From Nymphaea colorata (lineage: Eukaryota; Streptophyta; Magnoliopsida; Nymphaeales; Nymphaeaceae): a DNA stretch of 64,000 nt. A model generated the notes under the pieces. That model had not been told where the DNA came from and did not search any database. It was given only the letters and a program-made list of their open reading frames with translations. Position 1 is the first letter of the stretch; every line of letters starts with the position of its first letter. Location of the stretch: the NCBI RefSeq assembly GCF_008831285.2, contig NC_045149.1:15216578-15280577 (forward strand), read 5' to 3'. The position numbers were made by a program, and so were the translations under genes. Shown here one piece after another: positions 13,101 to 23,867 of this stretch.

Positions 13101-13984
13101 CATATCTGTTCATAACTCGAAATGATCTTGGACAGCTAGAAAAGACTAAAGGTTTCCATCTGTTGCTGTACAGTTTGATGAAGATGTGGAAGGCCATGAA
13201 TCATTTCCACGAGATCCAAAATGATATTGTTCAGCAGGTTCGTGGTCTCACAAGCCGTTCTACTGTTGGAGATTCAACTTCTGATCTACACCGGCAGTCA
13301 ACTCACCATCTCCAACTTGCTGTATCTGGCTGGCACTCTTCCTTCTCACGGTTGGTAAAGCACCACCGTGACTACATTCACTCGTTGCATTCTTGGCTCA
13401 GACTCACCCTTCAACGCATAGATGATTCATCTGAAACTCTCCCTGCTGCCACAGTGCCTCTAGCCTCCGAATCTGCCTCACGCATCTACTCCCTGTGTGA
13501 TGAGTGGAGACATGCTGTGGATCGTATCCCTGATACGGTTGCCTCTGAGGCTATCAAAAGTTTTGTCACTGTCATTCAGACCATTGCATTGCAACAGTCA
13601 GAGGAGCTCAGATGCCGAAAACGATCTGAATCAGCAGCAAGAGAACTTGAGAAGAAGACTGCTGCCCTCAGAGCAGTTGAGAAGAAGTTCTATGGTTCAG
13701 TGGCCTCATACTCAGTCGCAGGAATTAATATTCCAGGCAGTGGGTCAGATCCAGCAGCTATTGATGCAAGGGATCCACTAGCTGAGAAGAGGTTGGCAGT
13801 GCAATCGTGCCGGAGGAGAGCAGAAGAAGAGCTTTCAAAGCATGCAAAGGCGGTGCAGGTAACAAGGGCAATGACTCTTAACAACATCCAGACAGGCTTG
13901 CCGGGGGTCTTCCAGTCTATGACAGCATTTTCTGGTGTGTGTTCTGAGGTGTTCGAAGCCGTATGCAACCATGTTGGAGTCTAG
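7164..13984 (+). CDS. DUF630/DUF632 domain protein (NRG2/REL-type family)
   Basis: Four exons, 7164-8175, 9566-9750, 11001-11224 and 13174-13984, join in frame to 743 residues. The N-terminus MGCATSK is a textbook N-myristoylation (Gly2) and palmitoylation (Cys3) signal followed by the DUF630 block (about 1-60: [24 protein letters not shown]). A long Ser/Pro- and acid-rich linker follows, with the [12 protein letters not shown] motif. DUF632 begins near residue 290 ([22 protein letters not shown]) and continues through [71 protein letters not shown] and [18 protein letters not shown]. Members of this family include the nitrate regulator NRG2 and leaf-rolling regulators of grasses, so a signalling role at a membrane or in the nucleus is inferred. 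It is often mislabelled bZIP; no basic-zipper DNA-binding region is visible. The final intron carries SINE-like repeats. Confidence 0.93.
10199..10355. mobile_element. MITE-like element with inverted ends, in intron 2 of the DUF632 gene
   Basis: The left end reads GGCAGTGGCGAAG and the right end CTCCGCCACTGCT, imperfect inverted complements about 157 bp apart. The inside holds GGGGCAC runs near the left end. There is no coding capacity. A clear target-site duplication is not visible, so the exact ends are uncertain. Similar ends occur in introns of the xylanase and GLR genes in this window. Confidence 0.5.
12005..12146. repeat. Short degenerate direct repeat in intron 3 of the DUF632 gene
   Basis: A block reading CTTCTAGTGC..TTTGACAGAA followed by AGATACTACATA occurs twice about 93 bp apart. 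It is AT-rich and non-coding. Confidence 0.55.
12358..12917 (+). repeat. Tandemly duplicated SINE-like element (two ~284-bp units) in intron 3 of the DUF632 gene
   Basis: Two adjacent units of about 284 bp, 12358-12641 and 12642-12917, share long similar blocks: a CTTCAGTTAAA start, CTCTACAAGCCCCAAGG, GGTGCAGTGGATTGGGCT, CTGTGAGGAAAGC, and the end ACTAGC followed by GGAGATTTATG and GAGAGAGTCTCACTTATCC. Each contains TGGTGCAGTGG (12462-12472 and 12745-12755), which fits the tRNA-derived pol III A-box consensus. The expected B-box position, about 40 bp on, holds only a decayed AGTTC. The arrangement suggests a tRNA-type SINE that was tandemly duplicated after insertion. Confidence 0.6.
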
Positions 13985-14953
13985 TCATAGGCAGCAACCA
14001 TGCTATGGCGCTGTTCAGGTGAAACCACCTATAATCTTGGTGGTCAGAGGTAAAGCTAAAAGGTTCACCAGCTTCTCTTTTGATGAAAATTTGAGTATAT
14101 TATTATTGTTGATGGTAATATATAAAGTTGTACAGGGAGGTATTTTTTACTATGGAGTAATAAGATCAAATGTATGAAATAAATTTGTCCCACAATTCTT
14201 TTCGTTCCTTCAGAACATGTAGTTTGAACCCTATCTGGTAGGTTCAAATAATCTGTGGAACTGTTATTTCTTTTCCCATCAATCCAAATCTTTCTCCAAC
14301 ATGAATATATGGGGGTAACACGCAGGGGTAAATGAGGGCCCACACGCACATTACGCAACTTACTATTTTAATTGAAGCCGTGTATTGCCTGCTTACAACA
14401 GAAACCGTGTATTGTCTGCTTACAACAGAAAATTTATCTCATTCATGCTCTGTGTAGTTCGTTATTTGTTTCTGCAGTTCTAATCTTTGGGGCTTCTGTT
14501 GCTGACAGAAAATGTCCCTTCATATTCCTTGTTATTTAGATATGAGATAATCCATAAGGGCTTGATCATCTGTGTGGTCCTGTAGAACGTCAAGGACGGT
14601 TCTTGTATTGCCTTGTTTATTGAAAAATATGCTGGCATTCCCTGTGTTTCATCTAAAGAGGTTGCCATTGACAGAATTGTTGAGTTGAAACTCTAGCTAA
14701 GCTGATTGAATAGAATTTCAAACTTTTTGAGTTAGATGTATTTTGTAAGTGGCACCGTAAATGTGTGGCCTCTTGTCTGAGGGTTTTAATAATTTGGAAA
14801 ATCCTAACGACTATCCCTGAACTTCGAAGCCTGACGAGGACGAACTTTTCTTTTTAAAGATAGGTTGGCCATAGAGATTCGAACTAACCGGACTCGTTGA
14901 CCATTTGCCACATACTTATGTAGAACTCATGGCTGCTTTCCACGCTATCGCTC
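13985..14953. other. 3' UTR of the DUF632 gene and spacer
   Basis: No gene recognised. It contains a 27-bp unit (CCGTGTATTG.CTGCTTACAA with a CAGAAA end) present twice in tandem at about 14378-14431. The rest is AT-rich spacer. Confidence 0.55.
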
Positions 14954-15026
14954 TGCATGAAGGTGGATTTGACACGTTCCAAGCTCTCTCTACACTCGCA
15001 ACGTGTTTTGCCTTGGGGCTATTTAT
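14954..15026 (+). promoter_or_regulatory. Possible seed-type promoter elements upstream of the oleosin gene
   Basis: An RY motif TGCATG (14954-14959, B3-factor site of ABI3/FUS3 type) is followed by two ACGT cores (ACACGTT at 14972-14978 and AACGTG near 15000-15005) and a TATA-like CTATTTAT at 15019-15026, in that order and about 200-270 bp before the oleosin ATG. RY plus ACGT elements are typical of seed oil-body genes. These short matches can arise by chance, so this is inference. Confidence 0.35.
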
Positions 15027-15222
15027 GTGGTGCTACCGTTCGGCCTCCCCACATCGATTTTCCGACAACGGTGCCCGCTTTTCTCGACAACGGGGTCTGC
15101 TTGCTTCTTCAATCAACAGCCATTATTTCCGTCCGATTCCCTGAGCGCGTGGAGTTTGAGACCCAGAGAGCAAAGGCGCAAACGGCGTTCCTTCGCCGTT
15201 GACGTTCAGCCCCATCGTCGAA

Positions 15223-15633
15223 ATGGCCGAGCGGCAGGCAGACCAGCGGACGCAGCAGGTGGTGAAGGTGGTGACGGCCGTGACGATTGGCGGCAGCCTC
15301 ACCGTCCTTTCTGGCCTGAGCCTTGGGGGAACGGTGGTCGCCTTGACGGTGGCGACGCCGCTCCTGATCCTTTTCAGCCCCGTTCTCGTCCCGGCTGCGA
15401 TCGCGGCGATCCTGCTGGTCCTGGGCTTCCTCTCGTCTGGCGGTTTCGCGGCGGCCGCGGTGTCAGTGTTCGCTTGGGCTTATAGGTACGCGACGGGGAA
15501 GAGGCCGCCGGGGGCTGAGGGGATGGAAGCGGTACGCGGCTGCATTGCAGGCAAGGCGCGGGAGGCGAAGGAGCGAGCTGAGCGTTTCGCTCACCACGTC
15601 CATGGCAGGGCGCATGAGGCCGCTTCCCACTAG
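15223..15633 (+). CDS. Oleosin (oil-body structural protein)
   Basis: Oleosins coat seed and pollen oil bodies, with a hydrophobic hairpin buried in the triacylglycerol core and amphipathic ends on the surface. This intron-less 136-residue protein has a short polar N-terminus (1-15), a long uncharged segment (about 16-87) and the diagnostic proline knot P-x5-S-P-x3-P at residues 46-57 (TPLLILFSPVLVP). A typical YRYATGKRPPGAEG junction follows, then a basic amphipathic helix (KAREAKERAERFAHHVHGRAHEAASH). The small size suggests a low-molecular-weight form lacking a long C-terminal insertion. The start chosen is ATG at 15223, giving the family-typical MAERQ; the reading frame is open a little further upstream but without another ATG. 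The coding region is far GC-richer than its surroundings. Confidence 0.95.
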   Translation: MAERQADQRTQQVVKVVTAVTIGGSLTVLSGLSLGGTVVALTVATPLLILFSPVLVPAAIAAILLVLGFLSSGGFAAAAVSVFAWAYRYATGKRPPGAEGMEAVRGCIAGKAREAKERAERFAHHVHGRAHEAASH

Positions 15634-17067
15634 GAGTGGGCAGCTGACTGGCTCCCTGTTGCTGCCATTTTCATGTTCTAATGAAAGGCCTTACGCCCTG
15701 GACATCTCTCTCTCCCTCTGTCTATCTCATGTCCTGATGCAGGAAAGAACAGTAGGTTCCATGAGCGTCAAGACTGCATGTCTTTTCTCGGCAAGGCATG
15801 GAGCGGTAGAATCATAGAATGTGCGATGAAGAAGCGAATGTATCTGGACATGCATTTATTACTTTTTGTTCTGCAATTTTGGCCCTTCTCTACTGATTTT
15901 CTCGTTCTTATTCTTGATATAGAAGTCCGTTTTATGTCCGTTACTAATCTTTCATTCACATCGTGACGACATTGACGAGAAGACGTAATATTATGTAATT
16001 CCTGAACTTAAACTGGGACTTACGAATCTCAAATGGCATGGCACACATAATTCTAGTTGTTACTAAATGTTCATCGGTGAAGGGAGATGAAATGGTAGTC
16101 ACCACGTCTACATGGCGGCATTTCTCAAATTCCAATTTTATCGCTCGTCTCACATTTGTGTGGATTGAACGATGAAAATTTGGTACACAGTTAGTTGAAA
16201 AGGCGAAATGAGAAGAAAGGGAAAACAGACGAGAAGATGCTCTGACAGAAAAAATCAACGGTAATGGTGGCACATAAAGGAGACGAAAAATGATGGGTAG
16301 CTAGTAAAATTGATTGAGTGCACTCTGAAGAATTGTAATCAACGGTCATATCCGCATCTATCATTGAAGGAATTCAGTGGCCCTCTCGCCTGTGGGGAGA
16401 AGAGATCCTCAAGGAGTTTCTCGACCCGACCCAATGAAAACAGTAAGAAAATGTCAAGTGGGTGGCCTCTGAAGCTGCTCAGCGTGGGATTTCCTTCGGT
16501 CGGGTACATTGGCATTGGTTTCCTTGGAACTCATCCGCCAACCACAGGCCCGCCGGCGGCCATTCACATTTGGTAAAGGTGATCAGTTCCGGTTCAACCC
16601 CAATCTGATATCCAAGAACCTCGTTGGGTCTGCCTGCTGTAATCTAAGACTCGCCGCATTACTCGTGCGAAACGAATCGTCAGAATTGAAATCCCGGAAA
16701 AATTTGGTATACTAGTTGCATATATTGTCGTCAATTCGGCAAAAAATTTGAGCCCTTTTTTCTATGAAAACATGTTTTATGAAGCATATCTCAACTTTGT
16801 TTTTCAGTTCTTTTCTAAATACATAGTTGCTGTCGGACGGAAGACAGAACGTTCACAAGTCGTCGCCTATTATAAAGTAAGCTATTGTATGCGTTGGTGG
16901 TTGGATGGGTGGTGAGTTAACAACGGTCGAGAACATAGACTTTTTGGGAGGGAGGTTGGATGCAATTATAAATTCTTCTTTTAATGTCTCTTCCGAGCCA
17001 TCCGATAAGCTATTACACAACCTTAATATATTTTTAAAGGTTTTAATCTTCCATAGTCATCAACAAG
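15634..17067. other. Oleosin 3' region and spacer
   Basis: No gene supported. It holds a CT-rich stretch near 15704-15722 in the probable oleosin 3' UTR. The short open frames here have no recognisable protein features. Confidence 0.55.
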
Positions 17068-17084
17068 GCTGGAATAGCTCAGTT

Positions 17085-17117
<33 letters not shown>

Positions 17118-17141
17118 GAGGTTCAAGCCCTCCTTCTAGCG
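17068..17141 (+). tRNA. tRNA-Asn(GUU): tRNA-Asn (anticodon GUU), nuclear type
   Basis: A complete 74-nt cloverleaf is present. The acceptor GCTGGAA pairs with TTCTAGC (one G-T), the D-arm is GCTC/GAGC, the anticodon stem is TGTGG/CCACA with loop CTGTTAA (anticodon GTT), and the T-arm is GGAGG/CCTCC with loop TTCAAGC. The discriminator is G. No intron and no encoded CCA, as expected for a nuclear gene. A TTTTT run (about 17159) just downstream can end pol III transcription. The sequence is clearly not the chloroplast tRNA-Asn. Confidence 0.95.
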
Positions 17142-17427
17142 TTAGTGAAAGTGTGCCTATTTTTGTGTTATTTTGCCTTTCAATTTAACAGCGTTTCATT
17201 CTCCTACCCTTTGTGGGTAGGGTTGTGGTAGCAGTTATTTGCTTGCTCCTTCCCTTATACTTATTGAGGAGATGGATCTTATACCGAAACAAAAAGTCAA
17301 GTGCAAAAAAACACTTCCGATGCCATGGCATGTTACCTCATATGAGTCTGGATCAGGTTTAGTAAGGATGGTAACCGAGATCGACTAGTTTTATTACTTC
17401 TCAGAGGGCACACCAGTTAAGTGCTTT

Positions 17428-17624
17428 CTGTCACCGGCTATCCTTTGGAGTTTTGGTAGCTTTGCCGGAACCAAACCCAGTCCGAGCATCTACCCACATT
17501 GGCTTTGAGCCGAATGAAGAAACCATCCAAAAGCACGATGAATTAATGGCAGTGGACACAGGTGGAGTGGCCAAACCTCTTTAGGTCGGGTACAAGCGGT
17601 GGCGGCAAACAGAAAAACCATTAC
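17428..17624. repeat. 197-bp direct repeat, left copy
   Basis: It starts CTGTCACCGGCTATCC and ends AAAAACCATTAC. It is repeated almost without change at 18373-18569, in the same orientation and 945 bp away. The few differences (for example GGCCAAACC against GGAGAAACC) imply a recent duplication or concerted exchange. No protein is recognised on either strand. Confidence 0.9.
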
Positions 17625-17679
17625 AAGTGGTGAGAGAAGAAGGATTACAAGCTGCGGGTACAACATGCAAGAACTTTTC

Positions 17680-17945
17680 ATAGATTTTTTTCACGAGTGG
17701 TAGGCTTGATGGTGTGTTTCTCAACAATCTGGTTGAATGTGATAAGATGACTGATTTGGAAAGAGAGTTTTTTAGGAGCTTGTTAGTGGAGAGGAGATAG
17801 AGAAAGTGTAGTTTATGTTGAAGAATGGCAAGACGCCTGATCCTAATGCTTTTGGGGTTGAATCCTTCAACAAAATACTGGCATATAATCAGAAGGGATG
17901 TGAAAGAGGCAGTCTGCAATCTTTTCAAAACTAAAATGCTGTAAT
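17680..17945 (+). mobile_element. Decayed LINE (L1-type) reverse-transcriptase fragment
   Basis: With frame changes, the translation gives the linker and start of an L1-type reverse transcriptase: RLDGVFLNNLVE, then DLEREFF, then NGKTPDPNAFGVESF, and after a one-base shift YWHIIRRDVKEAVCNLFKT. This matches the plant LINE pattern K-x-P-G-P-D-G-F...W-H-I-I...D-V. Stops and frameshifts show it is dead. It sits between the two 197-bp direct repeats, and only a small part of a LINE is present. Confidence 0.75.
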
Positions 17946-18372
17946 GCACCATTGCTCACGATAATGGTAGTTGCCATTTGCATTTCGATTGGGAAAAGGA
18001 AAATCAATGAGCAGAGGGTGACAGAAGAGAAGGTGACTGCGGCAAGGATTGTGGAAGCAGGGCGTTCTCCGAGTCGTGAGAATGTCGTCCCTGTCGAGTC
18101 ACTGGAGCTAATCACTGTTCATCGTTCTTCCGCTGCATATCCAAGATAACCAAACAGAACTGATTCACATGGTATATCAAGATGTCCAACAATGGCATCA
18201 CAGCTAGTTACGGATCAACTTTTGTGATCTCAAGGGACTGCAAAGAGAACATAACAGGAGGCTTTTTTTTTTTTGGAATTCTATGGGTGATCAATATTTC
18301 TAAGCATGAAATCCCAATAGTTTAAAATAACAGTTTATAAAAGAAACCTGTACCCCATACCATAGAAAGAGC

Positions 18373-18569
18373 CTGTCACCGGCTATCCTTTGGAGTTTTG
18401 GTAGCTTTGCCGGAACCAAACCCAGTCCGAGCATCTACCCACATTGGCTTTGAGCCGAATGAAGAAACCATCCAAAAGCACGATGAATTAATGGCAGTGG
18501 ACACAGGTGGAGTGGAGAAACCTCTTTAGGTCGGGTACAAGCGGTGGCGGCAAACAGAAAAACCATTAC
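18373..18569. repeat. 197-bp direct repeat, right copy
   Basis: Near-identical partner of 17428-17624, same strand. The flanks differ from those of the left copy (AGAGC before, CAAAACTC after). The block between the copies (about 750 bp) contains the LINE relic. No target-site duplication or clear primer-binding site supports calling the pair long terminal repeats. Confidence 0.9.
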
Positions 18570-18611
18570 CAAAACTCAATGTCCATTTTCACTGCCTTAG
18601 CTATGCCTCTG

Positions 18612-18685
18612 GATGCTTGTGATAAAAATCCTTTTAGATGCTTGTGATTAAAATCTTTTTAGATGCTTGTGATTAAATTAAAAAA
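18612..18685. repeat. 25-bp tandem repeat, three copies
   Basis: GATGCTTGTGATxAAAATC with a CTTTTA end starts at 18612, 18637 and 18662, a strict 25-bp period. Confidence 0.85.
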
Positions 18686-19228
18686 TTTATTGCTAAAAAA
18701 CAGCCGCTATGATGCTTCTGGCGGCTTTAACAATGATTATGCAAGTGCAGAGAAAACAGCAACGACATGTGAATCTGAATCAGTACCTTAAATATCGTGA
18801 ACTACAAACATCTCCAAAGAAATCAAATGGAAGAACAGAATTGAATGTCGTTGGTAAGGAACCGTGACAGAGGCAACTAGTGCGGATATCACACATCCGA
18901 CAAGCAATCCATGCAAAAGCTTGATTGTCATTCTTTCATGAGAACAAGAGGGGTAGAGGGACATTATGTCTTGCCAAAACGCTTCGGGTGGGAGGCATGC
19001 ACCATATCGAAATCATGAAGGGAGACATCCTTCGCTGTTGCATATAGAATTGTGTTCAGTTTCTTTGAGAGAAACGGGCAATGGTTCTCTTAGAACTTGC
19101 AAGTGCCTAGAATAAGCATCGCTACCCACTACAACTTGTAGCATCTATTGTGTAATATAAATGAAAGAGAGAGAAATGAAATATTGTCGCACTTTTTCTT
19201 GGGATGCATATTTGAGCCATAACACGAA

Positions 19229-19248
19229 GAGAGAGAGAGAGAGAGAGG
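19229..19248. repeat. GA microsatellite
   Basis: A GA dinucleotide run of about 20 bases in the spacer. Confidence 0.8.
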
Positions 19249-19552
19249 GCGATCACAATGGCAGCAGAAGCAATCATTGCGACCGCAGAGGACTGAGCTA
19301 TTCCAGCTTTGTCGCCGCCAAAAAACCATTCGATTCCATCCCGAAAAGAAGGAACTAGGAAGATATCAAGCGAAGGCGAGCATATTGAAACCGCAAATGG
19401 AACTGGTGAATAACTAATCCAGCTTTAGAAGATATCAAATGAAAGTTCAAATTAGAAGATATCAAGAGAGAGAGAGTTCAAGTATTTCCGATTACTACAA
19501 TTGATTTCCTTTGACTTCTACTGACAAAACAACAACGACTGTATTTCTCAGG

Positions 19553-19665
19553 CAGCTTCACGTTAGGTGGACACAACAACCTCTGAATTTTTCGGGCAGC
19601 TTCATGTTAGGTGGTCACAACAACCTCTGAATTTTTCGGGTAGCTTCATATCAGGTGGTCAGAGT
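19553..19665. repeat. 44-bp tandem repeat, about 2.5 copies
   Basis: A unit beginning CAGCTTCACGTTAGGTGG and ending CTGAATTTTTCGGG starts at 19553, 19597 and 19641. The exact 44-bp period and small drift indicate a simple local tandem duplication. No coding function is seen. Confidence 0.85.
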
Positions 19666-21393
19666 TCGCTTGCTCCAAATCATGAAAAAATGATGCTGCA
19701 TTATATTTGTTGATCCTTCTGTTACAGCCAACTGGTGCCATGGCTCTCCTCAATAAACAACGGTGCTGATGAATAACTCAACTGGCGAGTCTGGCAATCC
19801 CCATTTGCTCTACTTTGCAAAGTTCCGTATGGTTGCCTGGTCCCCCTAATTAAGTCCCATAAAGGGGCTCATGCTGCTATGCTCCCTAGATCAGTGTCTG
19901 ACTGTAAAGAAGCTCATGAAGGACCAAATTTCCACCAATTACCACATAATGACCCTAAACCTTGACTACTTGATGCATATACTAAGGACAATTTTAAGCC
20001 TGGAAGGAGTGAACAACAGATGAACAACGATTAAACCTCATATTTCATGCCACAGCAAGAAGAATCAGAAGATTGAAAAATAAGACAGATTTCTCAAGCA
20101 GAAGAATAAATGCGCTAGAATTCCAATTTTGTTCATATGTAGTGTAGGATATTTAAATGCATTGGTCCAGCAATAGATCGTGTATCCAACAAAGCACTCA
20201 CAAATTGAAATTCCCAAGGGAACTTGCAAATAGTACTGATGGCAATTACCAAACATCAGAACCTGACTCCCCCTACAGTGTTAACATTCTTTGCTTTGAA
20301 TGCTCATTCTGTAAAGAGATGTAGGACTTCTATTGGAAAGTTGAAATGTAGCTTGAAAGCTCCACCAGAATCGAAAGCAGGTCCTATTTTTTTGGCATAA
20401 TCTGGTTAATTAGAATATATCCCCATCAACGAAGCCGCTATGGAAGCTTCCAGGCATCTACATGATTGTGACCACAAACAACAGGGCTTGTCGCATGATA
20501 AAATAACGATACTGAAATGTATATTAAAATAAAGAAAAGCAAACAAAGACATATAGTTTGACCTACAGATGCTTACAACCAGCACTTAATCATCTAAAGA
20601 GATAATTTAAGTATAATTCAAGAATAAATTGAACTGCTTAAAATAGCCAAAAAAAAAAACATTTTGAATATAGCAGCCAGAAGCTTCTATCTAAGTGGCA
20701 AAGTTACTTCAGAAGCCGAAAATTTCATGCTTCTTTTGCAGAGGAGAACTTGAGGAAGCTCATCTTTTACTGACAGATGACTCAGTTCTTATAATAGCAA
20801 AAATTGGCTTAGTCCACTCATTTTTGCTTCCTTAATTGATTTTCTCATTCTTTTGATTGTCATATCCTTGCTTCCTCATTACCCTTTATTTTTCACATCA
20901 GTACATATGATTTACTCTAAGTATCATATTTGGTCATTTACCAATTTAATCTCATCTCCATATTTTCATGTTTCTACAATTGAATATGCCAGATAGTGAT
21001 GACAGCACAAATGGCGCTTGGCAACAAAATATAAACCATTGGAACTTCCAATCCACAAGATGAATACCAAGTTAAGTTTAAAATATTGCTGTGCACGTTC
21101 TGCACAGGCACTCAATGCTGCTGACTGCCTTCTAAGTACAGAATAATTTTGCAGCATTAGTTGTATGCATAAGAGTTATGTTATCGACCCACGTTTTTCT
21201 AAAATGAGAAACTTCCCTCCATACCCCACTACCTGGCTGTAAGAAAGCATTTAGCAAACATCTTATACTTTTGCAATAACGAATCTCCCACCTAGACGAA
21301 CATCATTTTGAATTTGTTTTTTCCAAAAAGCTGAGAAATCTGTGAAATACCTGACTCAGGAAGTCAATAACATGATTGCCAGATAGATGATGA

Positions 21394-22789
21394 TCATGAC
21401 TCCTCTTGTTGCACTTCCCTCATTTCTAAGCTTGGCAATATCGCCATAGCTTCACCGTCAATGACCACATGATTCCCATCTTTTAGGCATTTCGTCCGAA
21501 ATTTTGCTCTGTAAATTTGAATAAATGGAAAAAGGTGCGTCAAATAAAACTGGAAAAGTCCGTCAGAGTTCTCAAAACTTGGGAGTAACAAAATCAGTTC
21601 AGAATACTACAGGTGCCTCTTCCTGTTTTCTCTTAGATGTAATGTTTGTACTTCAGCAACAACTTTCTCCCCAACATAAACTGGAGACCTAAATTGAAGA
21701 GTCTGCGAGACATATACTGCCCCAGGCTGCACAATATCCAAAAAGGAGTGAACTGGTATTTAGAAAAGAATCTGTCAAGTACAATTTGCGGTCACAGGTT
21801 AACTGAAGTACATCGAGAAAAGAGCAGACACCAAATAATAAGGCCGAAATAATCAGCAATCCAAGAGCAAATAAAACACGGCAATGATATACATAGAAGA
21901 AATTGGATGAATGGTTTAAACGCCTAAAAGCTGTTAACTGTCTGCGTCTTACATAAACTCGAATTATTACTTGCAAAACGAATTGAAGCGAGATGGAGAA
22001 TGCCCTGTTAGACAGTCATTGCATTCGAGCTGATGATCACATCATATTCAAACCTGGCATATGCACACCGCATCACCGTAACACGTTCTTGGCCATTGTC
22101 AAATAAATGTCAATCACAATCAACATTTTGCCATTAACTTTATCTGTATGGTCTGATTATTTATCTTCACTTGTGTTCTTTTCCTTTTAAAACTTACCAA
22201 CAAAAGACGGTACGAATCCTTTATGTTTTATACATACATATAACTACTGAAACCAACTGGTTGCAGTCTCAGTGTTAGATACCTAGCTACATCAGACGCC
22301 AAGGTTTTCCGTGTCTGAAACCAAGCGAAATGCAAAAAGGGGGAAGTCACCGAAAAATACGCCTCTGTAATCAGAATGGGGAAAGAGAAAAAGGACGGTT
22401 AGAGAAATTAAAGAAACGGAAAACAGGGATCTCACGAAATGAGAAGCGATGACGTTGGGGAAGAGGGAGGCTACGAGCATCCCGTGGACGACGCGATCCC
22501 GGAATCCGAAGAGGCGGGCAAGATCGGCGTCGAAGTGGACGGGGTTGGTGTCGTGGCTGACCTTCGAGTAGGCGTCGACGTCCGCGGGAGTGAACACCCT
22601 CCATCTCCTCAGAACATCGCCGACTTCAATCGTCCGAATCGTCGGAGGAGGAGACGAAGAAGAAGACGAGAAAAAGGAAAGCAGAGAGCGGGACTTGGGG
22701 GCGAGGGTCTTCCTCAGCGTCATGTGTTTGGTTTCCGGAGAAGAGGAGAAACGCAATAAGCTCCAGCAACGTGGAACGCTACCCTTCAT
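21394..22789 (-). CDS. Mitochondrial-type 3-hydroxyacyl-thioester (ACP) dehydratase, MaoC-like hot-dog protein
   Basis: Three exons on the minus strand, 22789-22436, 21726-21611 and 21508-21394, join in frame to 194 residues. The hot-dog hydratase signature is SHDTNPVHFDAD (Asp80 and His85 are the expected catalytic pair), followed by FRDRVVHGMLVASLFPNVIASHFPGAVYVSQTLQFRSPVYVGEKVVAEV. These enzymes dehydrate 3-hydroxyacyl-ACP in mitochondrial fatty acid synthesis, which feeds lipoate formation. The first 50 residues are rich in Ser, Arg and Lys with few acids, consistent with a mitochondrial presequence. Met1 (22789) is chosen; Met23 is a possible alternative that would shorten the presequence. 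The family is the RPP14/HTD2-like group. The product assignment is secure at family level; organelle location is inferred. Confidence 0.92.
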
Positions 22790-23867
22790 TTGGATTCATC
22801 TTGTAAAGAGAAAGTGATGCAAATGCTCGCCCTGAAAGTCGAAGCACCGGCCAGCTGCTCCGACTTCTGTCCCTCGTCTCTTTCCTCTGCTCTCTTTGGC
22901 GGGCGTTCCTTCGTTACCACGCCCAGTGTTATTTAACCAGCCGCTCGTGAGCAATTCACAAATCGGCCCCCAACTTTTAAACTTTTATCGAGCAGCCGCC
23001 CAATAGAAAACGTCTGGATTCATTCATATACGTGCAGAGATAATTTGATATTCTTCTAGATGCAAATCTGCCTAGGTTCTATTTTACAGCAACGTTTCTT
23101 ATTTAGCTTCAAATCTAGTAGATTGATCTGCACTAATTAACTTGGTCTCCTCATGAACCGAACGAAGAAATACAAGAGTGACTAAGTATGCATTACTTGA
23201 CTTGGATTGCATGTCAGTTCCTAGAAAATTCTTATTTAATTTGGTGCTATTCGCTAGTTTGAAAATTTCCCTATAGTAGACAGTTTTTTGTGATAATACA
23301 GGCAATATATATTTTCCGATGATAAAATGAAACTTAAACTGACGAGTTTCCTAGGCTATACTTCAAATAAGCTTACTTTTGCTGCTTAAATAGGTCACCA
23401 AAATTTTATGAAAAATTACACCCAAAAGTTTGTTGATATATCATACATTTTAAGGAACTAAATATTGCTTTTGAAGAAAGTTAGGAAAAAAATGAAGTGT
23501 AGTATATCGTTTTTATTGTTTTCCTTTAGGAGCACTGGTCCGCATGAAGAATGGCTACAATTTTGGGAGATTTGGACCAAATCCTGGGTTAGAGAATAAG
23601 GCAATCTCTAGAGTCATTATAATTCAGTCCCATGCAGAATCAATTCTTAACATACTTACCTTTATGCCATCCTTGGCCATGCTTTCACTCTTTAAATAAG
23701 ATGAAAACCAAAGCCATTTCTCTCTCTCTCTCTCTTTTATCAATAGTAAGTGTCCCAGAAATTTCTTCCTGTAAATCTGTTTTTCTCTTCTTTTTTTATT
23801 GTTGGTGTAAGATTAACGATCATATATGCCGTCTTTTTCTTGCGTTGTCTTTGGGCAGGCACATATC
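22790..23867. other. Divergent spacer between the dehydratase (-) and xylanase (+) genes
   Basis: It holds both promoters, in opposite directions. A short CT microsatellite lies near 23719-23737. No further gene is seen. Confidence 0.55.

Larger units (their letters stand above)
18686..21393. other. Spacer left of the dehydratase gene
   Basis: About 2.7 kb with no supported gene apart from the short tandem repeats listed separately. The part just left of 21394 is the 3' UTR and downstream flank of the minus-strand dehydratase gene. Confidence 0.5.

Noticed and set aside
7164-13984. bZIP transcription factor label often given to this family
   Set aside because: No basic DNA-binding region next to a leucine zipper is visible; the acylation signal at the N-terminus points to membrane attachment.
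15003-15485. A 160-residue open frame overlapping the oleosin
   Set aside because: It runs in another frame across the oleosin coding region, is Arg/Gly-rich and has no family motif. It exists because the oleosin exon is GC-rich.
17068-17141. Organelle-derived tRNA-Asn insertion
   Set aside because: The stem sequences differ from the chloroplast tRNA-Asn and fit the nuclear gene, and a pol III type T-run follows.
17428-18569. Calling the 197-bp repeats long terminal repeats of a complete retrotransposon
   Set aside because: No target-site duplication, no convincing primer-binding site or polypurine tract, and the right copy does not end in CA where the left one does.
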